A stretch of 64,000 nucleotides of DNA from Stygibacter sp964604155. Lineage in GTDB: Bacteria; Cloacimonadota; Cloacimonadia; Cloacimonadales; TCS61. Numbering within the stretch: the first letter of the stretch is position 1; each line of letters opens with the position of its first letter. Shown here piece after piece: positions 50,101-59,400 of this stretch. Made by a program: the position numbers and the translations under genes. Location: positions 12,839 through 76,838 of the forward strand of contig CAZRXY010000096.1 of assembly GCA_964604155.1 (NCBI GenBank), read 5' to 3'. The notes under the pieces were generated by a model. That model ran no database searches, was not told where the DNA came from, and saw nothing but the letters and a program-made list of their open reading frames with translations.

Positions 50101-53100
50101 CTACTTCATCATTTAAGGAGGCTGGATTCCCAAAAGTCTTCACCTCCGCATAGGCAATAGTGCTATTAGTGTATACTACTACATTCCATGGTCTGGGAAA
50201 ATCCTGCGGCATATCCTGTCCTACAAAAACAGGTAAGAAGTCGGGAGGATAACCGATGTCACCTCCGGGATTGCTAAATGTAATGAATTCACTTACATAA
50301 ACCAGGTTCGAAGAAGCATCCCAGATAGCGAATTGTAGTAATTCAGGTTCTTCTCCCTGGACGTTGATTGTGGAATAACTGCCAAATTCATCTGAGACCA
50401 CGTAGCCGATTCCACGACATTCTTCTAAAACGAATACTCCCACCTCATCATCTTCAGTGGCTGGTAAGCCATTTATCATTAATTGACAATAGGCAACTGT
50501 GCTATTTGTATAAATAACAAGCTCCCAGGGTCTGGGGAAATCTGAGGGAAGCTGAGTTCCCACTTCAATTGGAAGATAATTCGGAGGATAACCAATATCG
50601 TAGCCAGGATTACTCATTATTGTATAATCGCTTACATAAACATGGTCTATAGAAGCATCCCAGACTGCAAACTGTATTAATTCGGGTTCATCTCCCTGGA
50701 CATTGATTGTAGAATAACTCTCAGATTCGGACATTGCAATATTACCTATGCCGCGGCACTCATTACCCGCAAATACGCCAACTTCATCTTCTACAGCGGC
50801 AGGTAATCCATTGATTGTAACCTGGCAATAGGCGACAGTGCTATTTGTATAAACAACTAGTTCCCACGGTCTGGGGAAATCTGTGGGTAAGGGCTCTGAA
50901 ATATATACCGGCAGGAAATCCGGCGGGAAGCCAATATCATTACCGGGACTGCTCATTGTAGTAAATTCGCTGAGCAGCACCTGATCTTCGGAGGCGTCAT
51001 ACACGGCAAAATTAACCGGTTCGGGCATTTCTCCTTGAATATTTAGCGTGGCATAGCTGGATACGCCATCAATAAATACTTCGCCGATTCCGCGGCACTC
51101 GTAATCCACAAAGGCACCCACTTCATCACCAGAGGCAGCCGGATAGCCGTCTATCATCACTTCGCAATAGGCAACCGTGGAATTTGTATAGATAACCGGC
51201 AGCCAGGGACGAGCATAATCTTCAGAAGGTGGATAGCTAACCAGCCATTCGATTGTGATTGTGTATTCTTCATCAGAAATTTCACAAGTAATAGAATAAG
51301 AACCCGTGGAAGGGAAATTAATCATAATATTTTCAGCATTATGTGATTGATCTATTCCATTGACGAACCAGGAATAGGAGATTTCGCTATCAATATCAAG
51401 GGCTACAACAGAAAACTCAATACCCTGAGGTTCATCAATGATGATTTCAGGTTCTGTTGGCAGATAGCTTGATACTACCGGCATATCATTAACATTTTCG
51501 ACAATAACTTCCACGTTGTCGCTGCTGACTAGTCTTCTTTGATTATCATCCACGTAAAAAGTGATCAGCTCGGAGCCGAAGAAATTTTCTGCAGGGTAAA
51601 AGCCTACTTCCAGTCCGGTGATAATTATATCAATTTCCTGGTTGCCGCCGGCAGAAAGCGTGAGATTTTCACTTTCAAGATCATAAATAAACTCAGAGAA
51701 ATCCATAATCAGGTAAGTGTCTTCGAGCATTACAATATTATCAGGCAGATCAATAACTGGCGGGTCATTGATTTCTGCCACAATAACGAGGGCTGCATCA
51801 AAGGCTGGAGCTCCACCTTGATTATCATCAATAATAAAGGCAATCTCCGTACTGCCACTCCAATCTGGTAATGGGCTAAGGGTGACAAAATCGCCATCAA
51901 TTCCAATCGTTATATAATCATTCTGGAAGCTGATGATCTCAAGCTCATCACCATCTGCATCATTCATATAGCTGGTAAAGTCAAATGTCTGGGGAGTGTC
52001 TTCATCAAGGTAGAATGCTTCCGGCAGATCAAATAATGGATCATCATTAACTGGTGTTACATTAACTATCAGTTCATCGCTGGCTGAAGCTCTTTCCTGA
52101 TTGTCAGATACAGTGAAAGTAAGAATCTCCGTCCCGAAAAAATCCAAATCCGGGATGAATGAAACGCTGAGGTCATTGATGATGACCTGCAGGTTCTCTG
52201 CTCCGGCTACACTAAGGCTGAGTTCATCATCATCTGCATCATATACGTAGGCATTAAAAGGCATATCATAGACAGAATCTTCTGCGAAACTGATAGAATT
52301 CGGCAGGTTGATAACGGGTGCGTCATTCACATTGATCACATTCAGGTAAAAGCTTTCACTATCGCTTAAGCCGGCTCCATCTGTGCAATTGATAACTACA
52401 AGTGATTCCCCAAAGTAGTTCACTGAGGGAGAGATGATCAATTCAATAGAATTATCGGTGATCTCTCCAAAATCTAACATACCGTCAATATTCGGATTGC
52501 TGATGATTGACCAGAAAGAAAGATTGGCAGCTTCATCGGGATTAGAATAAGATATTGATAATATTGCATTCTCTTCTTCCAGTATTTCAAAATCCGGTAT
52601 GTAAGCAATCTGGGGAGCAATGTCTATCGCAGAGATATTGATAGTGAGTGTTCCCTGTGAGCTTCCATCACTTCCAGTTACGGTAAAGCCTATTTCTTCG
52701 GTGATATCCTGGTTGACAGCAGGAATATATGTGCCCAGATAAGTCGTGAGAGGTTCATTATATTGATAGAAGGCAAAATCTATCAATTCACCATAAATTG
52801 GCGGCTCAGTAATTGTTATAGTTAATTGCTCGAGAGGTTCGGTGAGATCGAGTCCATTAAAATCAAGCAGCACAGATTCACCAAAAGCAAGGTCAAAAGC
52901 TCCATTCAGAGCCAAAGGCTCTACACGTGCTGCCATACTTTCATAGCCATCGCGGGTGATTGTGAGAACTGCAGGTATAGATGCGGCACCCTGGGGATCT
53001 ATTACTTTATAGATTATATAATCCATATTAATAGTCTCCGGCATAGTATAGGCAATCTGCCAGGCAGAGAATTCTACTGCAACGCCCTGGTAGCTGAGAT

Positions 53101-55927
53101 TTTCTTCATTTTCTCCGGTAAAAATTGATTCAAAGATGAGCTCACTGACAGGACTTTCCACATCAAAGATGTCATCTCCCAGATAATAATCGAGTATATC
53201 ATCGCTAATTGTTACTAAATTATTGGAGGCTACCGGTCTATCATTTCTGGCTTGAATGGTATAATTAAAGATAACTGGTTCGGAGACGGCACCTTCTTCA
53301 TCAGTAAAAGTGATCTCAATATAATCTGTGCCGGCGAAGTTTTCATATGGCGTATAAACCAGGCTCCAAAAATCAGAGAATGCGGCAATACCATTAACCG
53401 GGGCAGAGACAAAATCAGGTGTCAGATCGCTGACAGAGGTATGATCATCGGTCACAAAAATCTCGTTTTCTCTAGAAGCATCTTCCGTCAGCAGGCAATT
53501 ATTGATCTCATTAAGGACAACCGGCGGGAAATTTGGAATCGTGATATTAAGATAAAATATGGCATCGTCAAATAAACCACCCGCATCTGTAGCTCTAATT
53601 ATCCCGTAGGCAGTGCCGGAAAAATTTGCCTCGGGTATCAAGGTTGCCATGCTGCCTTCGATCTCTATCTGCATCCCGTTTTGATCGGTATCGGGATTAT
53701 TAAATTCTAGCTCATCTCCATCAGGATCTGAGAAGTAATCCGTTATTTCTATCTCCAGGCTTACATTTAAATCTGTTTGCAGATAAAACTGACCACCGGC
53801 AGGAGGGTCATTGACAGGAATTACAGTTACGTTAATAATTTCTGTTGCCTCTCCACCATCATCGTCACTAAGTTCAATTGTAATATTATCTATACCATTC
53901 CAGTTATCTACAAGATTAGTTATCCTGAGAATCGAGCCTGTGAGTATTTCCACATCGAGGTTCTCACCCCAAGTGAAATCCATATCTACATGATCACTAT
54001 CGATATCTTCAGCCAGAAATTCAATCAGGCAATAAGTATCTTCGGCAAATTCTATCTGCAAGGGAGAAACCAGGCTGGGCGGATCATTAACCGGCAGCAC
54101 TCTAATAAGGACGCTGTCCTCAGCAATAAGCCGGTCGTATTCATCACTTACCCAAAAGGTTACTTCCTCGGTGCCAAACCAGTTATCTGCCGGCACTATG
54201 GTAACCATATAGCCCTCTATCAGAATTGTGAGATTGCCCTCATGATCAGAACCTATAAGCAGATCGTCATTATCGGGATCAAAAACGAATTCTGAGAAAT
54301 CATAAGTAACGGGCAGGTCTTCATCAAGTACAAATTCATCCGGCAAATTCAGCTCTGGGGGATAATTAGAAATAAAGGTGAGGGGCAGCAGGTTTGGCGG
54401 GTAGCCGATATCACCACCGGGACTTGTCATAGCGGTATATTCGCTGACTATGATAATATCTTGTGAGGCGTCCCATAAGGCAAATTCCACCAGTTCCGGT
54501 TGCTCACCCTGAATATTTATTGTGGTAATTGATGAACCCTGGTTATGGTTAATATAACCTACTCCACGGCATTCTTCAGCAGCGAAAACCCCTACTTCGT
54601 CTTCTATTGCGGCGATAGAACCATCTAAAAAAACACTGCAATATGCTACAGTGGAATTAGTATAATTTACAGGTATCCACGGTCTGGGAAACTGGACGTT
54701 TATAATTTCCAGTAACACAGTCCAATTCAGGTCATATTCAAATTCTTCATCCCACCAGCGAACTGTGATTTCGTATTCGCCATCAGCGGAAAATTCATTA
54801 ATAATCTCAGCGGTATTACCAAGAGTAATTTCGCCGCAAGTCCATTCATACTGAATTTCGCTGTCCACATCTTCTATTTCAACGCTAAAAACGATACTTT
54901 GTGCTGCAAAAAGCTCTAGATATAATTCCGAGGGCTGATATCCTATTAAAACAGGAGCATCATTTACGGGCTCTACGATTACCAGCAATTCTGCAATTTC
55001 AATTGCCCTGTTTTGCCCATCATCGACAAAAAAGGTTACAACTTCCTGGCCGAACCAGTTTTCCTGAGAGTTAAAAATTGCTACAGAACCTGAAATGCTA
55101 ACTGTGATATATTCGCCAACTGCGATAATATTAAGTGGGTCACCATCAATATCATAAATCATGTCGCTGAAATCAAGCTCAAATATTTCATCCTCATTAA
55201 AGGTAACTTGTTCTGGTAAATTTATGATCGGGGGATCATTAACGGGGAAGACAGTAACTTGCAATTCATCACTTGCCGTGGCTCTCTCAGCCAGATCATC
55301 AATTGTGAAAATTAATGTCTCGCTGCCATTCCAGTTTTCTGCCGGAGTGATGGTCACTATTAAGCCGGATATTGCTACCTCCAGATTGTCGCTCCCCGGG
55401 CAGGATAGTATTAGCTCATCTCCATCTTCATCAAAGATATAAAGACTAAAATCTGCCATATATACAGTATCTTCATCGAAGCTGATGTTTTCCGGTAAGT
55501 CTATTTCCGGCTCATGGTTGGTAACAAAGTATGCGGTGAGTAATTCCGGCATTGCGATGCTGCCATAGGTCATATTGTCAATAAATTCATAGGATTCTTC
55601 GCAGTCTATAACCATATCCAGATCATAGTCATAGACCTTGAAAGTGATCATTTCTCCGGAAGTCACGTTTGATACTACGGACATGTTCCACACATCAGGT
55701 CCCGGGAAATAGTCGGCTAAGGCGCGGCAATCTTCCTCGCCACCGGGTCCAAATGCCGCCAAAAGGTTTCCCTCTCCGTTTGTGAAAATCTCTTCGTTAA
55801 ATTCTACGGTATTATATAATACCATGCTGTATTCCGTGCCACTGATTGGCTCCCAGACCGGGGCTTCTCCGGTTAATGGGCTCCATGCTAAAACTAATCC
55901 AAGAAATATTGCCAGATATCGGCTCAT
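44147..55927 (-). CDS. Giant secreted multi-repeat surface protein with C-terminal sorting domain
   Basis: The ATG at 55927, with GAGGAG 6 nt upstream, gives about 3926 residues and a signal peptide (MSRYLAIFLGLVLAWSPLTG). About two dozen cadherin-like modules of ~85-95 residues dominate, each with a DED start, DxDGDxL calcium-type motif, WxGxxxITxxVSD and a VTPVNDPP linker. Seven copies of a second ~112-residue module carry YTNSTVAY, DEVGAF..ECRGIG, Q..FA.WDAS and GYPPDFLP: one at about 413-525, five in tandem at about 1571-2133, one at about 2594-2700. A divergent eighth may open the mature protein. The end is a YPNPFNP sorting domain closing in KALLLK. It is probably an adhesin or matrix protein; the ligand is unknown. 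It stands alone. Confidence 0.92.
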   Translation of the reverse strand: MSRYLAIFLGLVLAWSPLTGEAPVWEPISGTEYSMVLYNTVEFNEEIFTNGEGNLLAAFGPGGEEDCRALADYFPGPDVWNMSVVSNVTSGEMITFKVYDYDLDMVIDCEESYEFIDNMTYGSIAMPELLTAYFVTNHEPEIDLPENISFDEDTVYMADFSLYIFDEDGDELILSCPGSDNLEVAISGLIVTITPAENWNGSETLIFTIDDLAERATASDELQVTVFPVNDPPIINLPEQVTFNEDEIFELDFSDMIYDIDGDPLNIIAVGEYITVSISGSVAIFNSQENWFGQEVVTFFVDDGQNRAIEIAELLVIVEPVNDAPVLIGYQPSELYLELFAAQSIVFSVEIEDVDSEIQYEWTCGEITLGNTAEIINEFSADGEYEITVRWWDEEFEYDLNWTVLLEIINVQFPRPWIPVNYTNSTVAYCSVFLDGSIAAIEDEVGVFAAEECRGVGYINHNQGSSITTINIQGEQPELVEFALWDASQDIIIVSEYTAMTSPGGDIGYPPNLLPLTFISNYPPELNLPDEFVLDEDLPVTYDFSEFVFDPDNDDLLIGSDHEGNLTILIEGYMVTIVPADNWFGTEEVTFWVSDEYDRLIAEDSVLIRVLPVNDPPSLVSPLQIEFAEDTYCLIEFLAEDIDSDHVDMDFTWGENLDVEILTGSILRITNLVDNWNGIDNITIELSDDDGGEATEIINVTVIPVNDPPAGGQFYLQTDLNVSLEIEITDYFSDPDGDELEFNNPDTDQNGMQIEIEGSMATLIPEANFSGTAYGIIRATDAGGLFDDAIFYLNITIPNFPPVVLNEINNCLLTEDASRENEIFVTDDHTSVSDLTPDFVSAPVNGIAAFSDFWSLVYTPYENFAGTDYIEITFTDEEGAVSEPVIFNYTIQARNDRPVASNNLVTISDDILDYYLGDDIFDVESPVSELIFESIFTGENEENLSYQGVAVEFSAWQIAYTMPETINMDYIIYKVIDPQGAASIPAVLTITRDGYESMAARVEPLALNGAFDLAFGESVLLDFNGLDLTEPLEQLTITITEPPIYGELIDFAFYQYNEPLTTYLGTYIPAVNQDITEEIGFTVTGSDGSSQGTLTINISAIDIAPQIAYIPDFEILEEENAILSISYSNPDEAANLSFWSIISNPNIDGMLDFGEITDNSIELIISPSVNYFGESLVVINCTDGAGLSDSESFYLNVINVNDAPVINLPNSISFAEDSVYDMPFNAYVYDADDDELSLSVAGAENLQVIINDLSVSFIPDLDFFGTEILTFTVSDNQERASASDELIVNVTPVNDDPLFDLPEAFYLDEDTPQTFDFTSYMNDADGDELEIISFQNDYITIGIDGDFVTLSPLPDWSGSTEIAFIIDDNQGGAPAFDAALVIVAEINDPPVIDLPDNIVMLEDTYLIMDFSEFIYDLESENLTLSAGGNQEIDIIITGLEVGFYPAENFFGSELITFYVDDNQRRLVSSDNVEVIVENVNDMPVVSSYLPTEPEIIIDEPQGIEFSVVALDIDSEISYSWFVNGIDQSHNAENIMINFPSTGSYSITCEISDEEYTITIEWLVSYPPSEDYARPWLPVIYTNSTVAYCEVMIDGYPAASGDEVGAFVDYECRGIGEVFIDGVSSYATLNIQGEMPEPVNFAVYDASEDQVLLSEFTTMSSPGNDIGFPPDFLPVYISEPLPTDFPRPWELVVYTNSTVAYCQVTINGLPAAVEDEVGVFAGNECRGIGNIAMSESESYSTINVQGDEPELIQFAVWDASIDHVYVSDYTIMSNPGYDIGYPPNYLPIEVGTQLPSDFPRPWELVIYTNSTVAYCQLMINGLPATEDDEVGVFVLEECRGIGYVVSDEFGSYSTINVQGEEPELLQFAIWDASSNLVYVSEFITFSNPGGDIGYPPDFLPVFVGQDMPQDFPRPWNVVVYTNSTIAYAEVKTFGNPASLNDEVAAFVGTECRGIGYISYSGDLAITTITIQGEIPEPVQFAVWDASLDQVLVSDFSTVTNPGGDIGYPPDMLPIYVGEDLPVNFPRPWDLVVYPNSTVAYCHVMINNGTASINDELAAFAGTECRGTGNITFSNGNSYSSLNIQGETAEVIQFALWDSDLDEVYISEYITMSDPGNDIGYPPDFLPVYFFTGNEINYPPVIDLPPSITMLEDGSRIINLANYVTGTTAYSLSIEAAPELGASLISTTLIINPIDNWNGSAPVIVTAESAGESSFDIMTVHVTPVNDPPELIAPLPDLVLDEDFADFSIDLEDHFIDVDNDPLTFSVNYDQNEVTAILEQSILIISSLPDWYGSTTITVSASDNITRAITNASFLITVLPVNDPPQINLPESFTFAEDQSLTVNFSPYIYDVDGDVLSITMLDNDYINAAVNNNTVTISSVPDWYGTQIVTFSVSDNQSRATASDQTQIIVTPVNDPPYLLAPLPDIEVVEDYIPTLIDLNNYFTDIDSDVLAFNFSCNQENLIISLDENLLTIAYTPNWFGNGTIIVTASDGEFQISDSFTLTVTPANDGPVITNYHPENTNLNVFRGESIDFSVDAYDPDSDIQYTWLLNSNPIPVNDHQISITFWNVITSQVQVIVSDEEFQVTQTWNIEVYLNEFWVPVIYTNSTVAYGSVMINDLLASEDDLVGAFVDNECRGVGNIFHYDDLAYVTMNIQGETIEEVEFRIWDASHDLVYDYVYTTLTLPGGDLGSPADPLPIHAFVNQAPLINLPLAGFFFNEDSVLEIEFSQYVSDPENDPLFITSGSQGEISVQIENDLLVILSAPQNWNGTENLEFTVHDGQGGTASQTVPVSVIPVNDPPAITLPLPDLVIDEDAEPFDIDLGLHFTDIDGDSLRFTANFVPSYVSITINGSLLTLAPQPDWFGNTQITVIASDNLLQISDSFNLTVNPVNDLPYLVEPFEDITVNEDFATFNIPLQGHFDDVDDDILIYQIDFNPEEISVVLVGEIIYVSSIQDWNGTSLIQISAYDNLENQPAFAEINIIVLPQNDAPQIDLPEEIPFDEDTVHTVDFEPYIYDVDGDNLSITASPANFIFIEIDEFLVTFSAPENYNGSEYITFTVHDSRTRLSASGQTLITVTPVNDPPFVIDNPITQLIFEEDESYQFSTGSIFADPDLVYGDELSYDVAGNEYITFQFNGTSVLLTAPENWYGYEVVTLSATDLESITVTHDIEITVTPVNDPPHLENPLPVYNLDEDFAAFSLDLDDYFADVDGDILSYEIDYYADEIAVDLADNILDIGSVMDWYGNTSIMVTAFDRVSRLSISGYIVVAIAPVNDAPVIDLPESVTFAEDSSTSINLSNYVFDVDGDELVFSVTGNSEIIVGFNAMIANLSATPDWFGEELITITVSDQQGRATASDDILVIVTPVNDPPVFELPASISFDEDSSLELDLQLYANDVEGDPLIPLLINANMIDVQFDGMIATLSAPPDWFGNEYITLAVSDGVAPPVSDNILVIVNPVNDPPQIDLPGQFTFLEDTSLLVDFSAYISDIDSNQFIISIDTTENLYAQIIGLNAIFTATQDWNGTASITVNVSDLDGGFASDDMDIIVIPVNDPPHIVVQIPDPFIVDEDFDPVTINLDDYYDDVDGDALSYDVDFVPAHVLIELNGSLATISPVENWFGETEISITVSDGQARAQISDTFTLLVNPVNDLPEINLPDEIFFNEDGTLIFDASLYCYDIEGHPLTISLSGNTEITAEITGLTITFSATPDWFGSETITITVDDQQGRPADDMIVTVLPVNDPPVLIAFEPVETEFDTLQYSTVHFQVEVTDIDSELDYLWRINGVTLDENSALLQYQFNDHGTFTIRSIVSDEDYSISTVWTVFVEETENDEPQITPAVTELLGNYPNPFNPITNLNFSVSKEQNIRIDVYNLKGQMVRNLTNCRYPLGMHSITWDSKDNYGKPQPSGIYYFRLISLDKTDTSKALLLK
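49530..51217 (-). repeat. Five tandem ~112-residue modules within the giant protein
   Basis: Each module begins with a PRPWELVVYTNSTVAYC-like motif, has a DEVGAFV..ECRGIG core, then STINVQGE.PE, FAVWDAS and PG.DIGYPPDFLPVYVG. Copies differ at many positions, so the array is old rather than a recent DNA duplication. Confidence 0.85.
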
Positions 55928-56438
55928 AATAGCTCCTCTTATCAATTTTTTTTGATTTTCTTCTTCTTTATATACTAACATCAGATTACCTCGCTCAGTC
56001 TCTCTATTTCTGTCAATATATTTCCTTCACTACCAGGCATACCCCTCATCCTAACCGGGATTTATTACTGGATTTGTGTAGAAGACTGGTCGCAATGGTA
56101 GAAACTTGCGTCAGTCCCCTTTCCACAGGTGTACCCATGGCTATTATTGTGTTACACCTTTCAGGATAAGATTAAATTTACCCGGAGAAGCCTGTGTAAT
56201 TCCTTTAGTAACAATGAGCTATCAATCCAGTTATTGAGATAAACAGAGCGAGTCCTGTTTTTTCACTTACAAAAAAACCACCTAACGCCATAGTACTATT
56301 GTATCATATTGTAAAAAAGTTTTTTCTCCATACTTTACCCGATTTTCCCGAAAACCTTTTTTTTATCACTTTTTATTATACGTATTTAGTGGATAATGGT
56401 GAATTTATGGAAATTTGTCGGTCTATTCTTGTTTTACG
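55928..56438. other. Intergenic region
   Basis: It lies between two minus-strand genes. It carries a copy of the ~57-bp repeat (56172-56228) and short sequence GGTCGCAATGGTAG similar to part of the inverted repeat at 22359-22464. The promoter of the giant gene is expected close to 55928-56000, but no clear boxes are visible. No gene is seen. Confidence 0.5.
56172..56228 (+). repeat. Dispersed ~57-bp intergenic repeat, copy 4
   Basis: It contains TTAAATTTACCCGGAGAAGCC, TGTGTAATTCC and ACAATGAGCTATCA, nearly identical in layout to 23558-23614. Confidence 0.7.
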
Positions 56439-59400
56439 TTAAAATTCGGCAGATACTTCCATCTTGAATTCGTGTGAAGTACCTTCGGCGGGGAATTGAT
56501 CTCCCTTATATTCCAGTAAAAGTTTCATATATTCATTAAGCTTATAATTATAGGATACATCCCAGATAAAAATATTGCCGGCGCGTTTTTCTTTGAGCCA
56601 AAGCTCATTATCATTTCCTTTTCTATTATTATGCCTGAATTTCAGGCGGCAAAAGATACCGTTGTTACGGCTGTGGTACCAGTTAACAGTCTGCTGGATT
56701 TCAATTTTATTCAGGTTGTAACTCAATTCGTTACTTTGGCTATTGCCGTTTTCTCTGCCGTATTCCAGGGCGATCAGGTAGTTGAATAGGCTTGAAGAGC
56801 TATAGCGGGTTTCCCAGGCAAAATCCGTGCTTTCTGATTGTGAATCGTATCGCGTATCTGCTTCAATACGGTGTTTTAGAAAGAATTCAAATCCGATTTG
56901 CCGATCAAATTTCCAGCGAAGATAGGCTTCTTCTCTGGTAATGGAGACTTTTTTTGCATCCTGATAACGATTATCGAGCCGATCTTCATATTCTTTAATG
57001 AGTCTGAGGGTGAGCTTATTCCTCATAAGATCATACCACATAAGGCTTTTGACACGCTGCGTGCCGTAAACTGTGGTATCTTTTTGCTGCAAAACGTCAT
57101 TATTGAGCAGGTATAGTTTGCGGATATTTGTTGTAGTAGATTGCTCATTAATGGCACCATCAAGCTCTATCCTCATTCTCTGCCAGAAGTCAGGCAGGGG
57201 TTTTTGTGGTCGCAAGGCGATCATGCCGGAAGTAGTTAATTCTAATGATTTCAGGGGATTACTGTAATCTATTGAAACTATCTGCCAGCTATAATCTCCC
57301 TCATCATCAATCTCACCATCTTCGTTATAGTATCCTTTACCGATGCCAACGAAGACAAGCTGTCTGATTTTAGGATAAAAATCCAGATTGCGTATGCGAT
57401 AACGGGCACTAAGATTGATCATTTTACCCAGAGCGCCGGAATAATTAATTTTTGCCAGGTCATATTTTGTATCCAGGCTGTCTTTCACCACACGGTGAGC
57501 GAGATCAAGCTCAATCTGCTGTTTGCCCAGGGTATATTTACTTTGAATACCGCACGTAGTGCTGATCTTTCTTTGGGGCGTTATGATGCTGTCTGCGATC
57601 ACTTGTTCTTGATATATTCTAATATTTCCAGCTTCATCAGTGCGTTGCAGATAAGCCAGGTTTTTGGTTCTATGAAGCATATAATCGGTGAAATTATTCT
57701 CCAAAAGTTCATAGCCATATCCGAGTTCCCATTTTTCTAAAGTATAGGCAGCGGAGGCGTCACTTAGTATATAATTGCTCTTATTTAGAGCAAATTCATT
57801 TTCCCAGTTTACCAAGCGGTAATTAATTTTGGGAATTATTCCATATTGCTTGATTTCGCTGCTGGCGGCAAAATAATTGTGAATATAATCATTGCCGGCT
57901 TCCTGGCGGCGTAAGACTATTCGAGGAAAGAAAACCTGCTTATAATCGAGTCCTGCTTCAAAAATCAATTCTCTTTGGTCGAGAGTATCCGGCAGGGTGA
58001 AAGTCTCATAGATATCTGCAGCGGATGAAATGGGATTAAAGGTGTATAGACCGGCAGTTCTGCCTCTAAGTTTTATCCCAAGCAAAGGTCTGATAGAGCT
58101 GTTTGTTTTTTCATATTGTGCAGAAGCAGTTGCAGCCCAGCTTAGATTATCTTCATCGTCTATATCAGAGAGAGTGTTTCTATCATTGCTGCTGAAAAGC
58201 ACTTCGCCCTTGATGGCAATATCTCCCAATTGCCATCTGCTCCAGAGCGTATAATTACCTTGAGCCTCCGGAGATTCCAGTCTGACTCCCAGAGCATAAT
58301 CACCTTCACCGGGCCCCATATATTCATAATAAGCTCCTGCTTCATTATAAATATAGTCACCGCTGGCAGTGGCATAGAAATTAAGATTATAAGTACCTGT
58401 GGAATTATAGCCAACATATTCGAAAAATCCATTGCTAGTGAGAATATATTCACCTAATCCTTCTTCGGTTTCATAAATACCATTGCCAAAAGCTGTCTGA
58501 TCACCGGCGGCAGCCAGATTTGCCAGATCACTGGCGGAAAAATCTCTCGTTAATGGATTATCCGCATCATCTTTGCGGTAATAGATTGACGAACCAATAG
58601 ACCAGTTATCATATATCTGCCATTCACTATCTTGTAATAGAATCTGTTTTCTGTAGGATTCATCACTATACTGGTAAACTGCATAGATTTTATCATTAGA
58701 GGCGATAAAGTGATTTTCTGTGAAAGTAATGCTGCCCTCAGAATAATCTATAATGTAATCATCGCCACGCTGCAATTCTATGCCATTGAGATATATACGT
58801 TCCGAGCCGGGAACTATAAGAGTTTCCCCGCCATAGGCATCGCTTAGCCAGTAAGGTCCCTGTTTGCCATCAATGCCATTCAGTTCAGCGGTAGAGCTTT
58901 TTGCTTTTGACAGGGCAGCAGCGGCAGTTATCCTGCTATTATTTCCCCATCTGAATTTAATTCCTTCAAAATATGGCTGAAAACTAAGGTAACCCGAATT
59001 AAGGAACTGATGGTGAAGATCACCAAATCCCAGTTCATAATTTTTGCTGAAAATTCTGATGAAAATTTGATCAAGATTACTGATTTCGCGAGTATCACCC
59101 TCTGGCGTTAGAGGAGATTCGCTATCACTGATCTGTGCCTCAATGCTCATATCATCACTCAATTTTCCGCTTATTTTGAGAAACAGACTCTGATCAAGCC
59201 TGAAATCCTCGTTCTCCGCCAGTGATATGGTTACGGTTTTATTACCTTTCACCAATAGTTCCAAGGGTTTATATTCTGCAGATTTCTCCCGCCTATATAC
59301 ATCGGTAGTGTCTATTGCAGATACTATAAGTTCTTCAAAGTAGAAATATTTTTTACGTAATTCCCGAGGATAAACAGCATACTCGATTTTCACTTGACCG

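Noticed and set aside
44900..55500. Many plus-strand frames antisense to the giant gene
   Set aside because: They mirror the repeated coding sequence; no ribosome sites and similar nonsense in each module.
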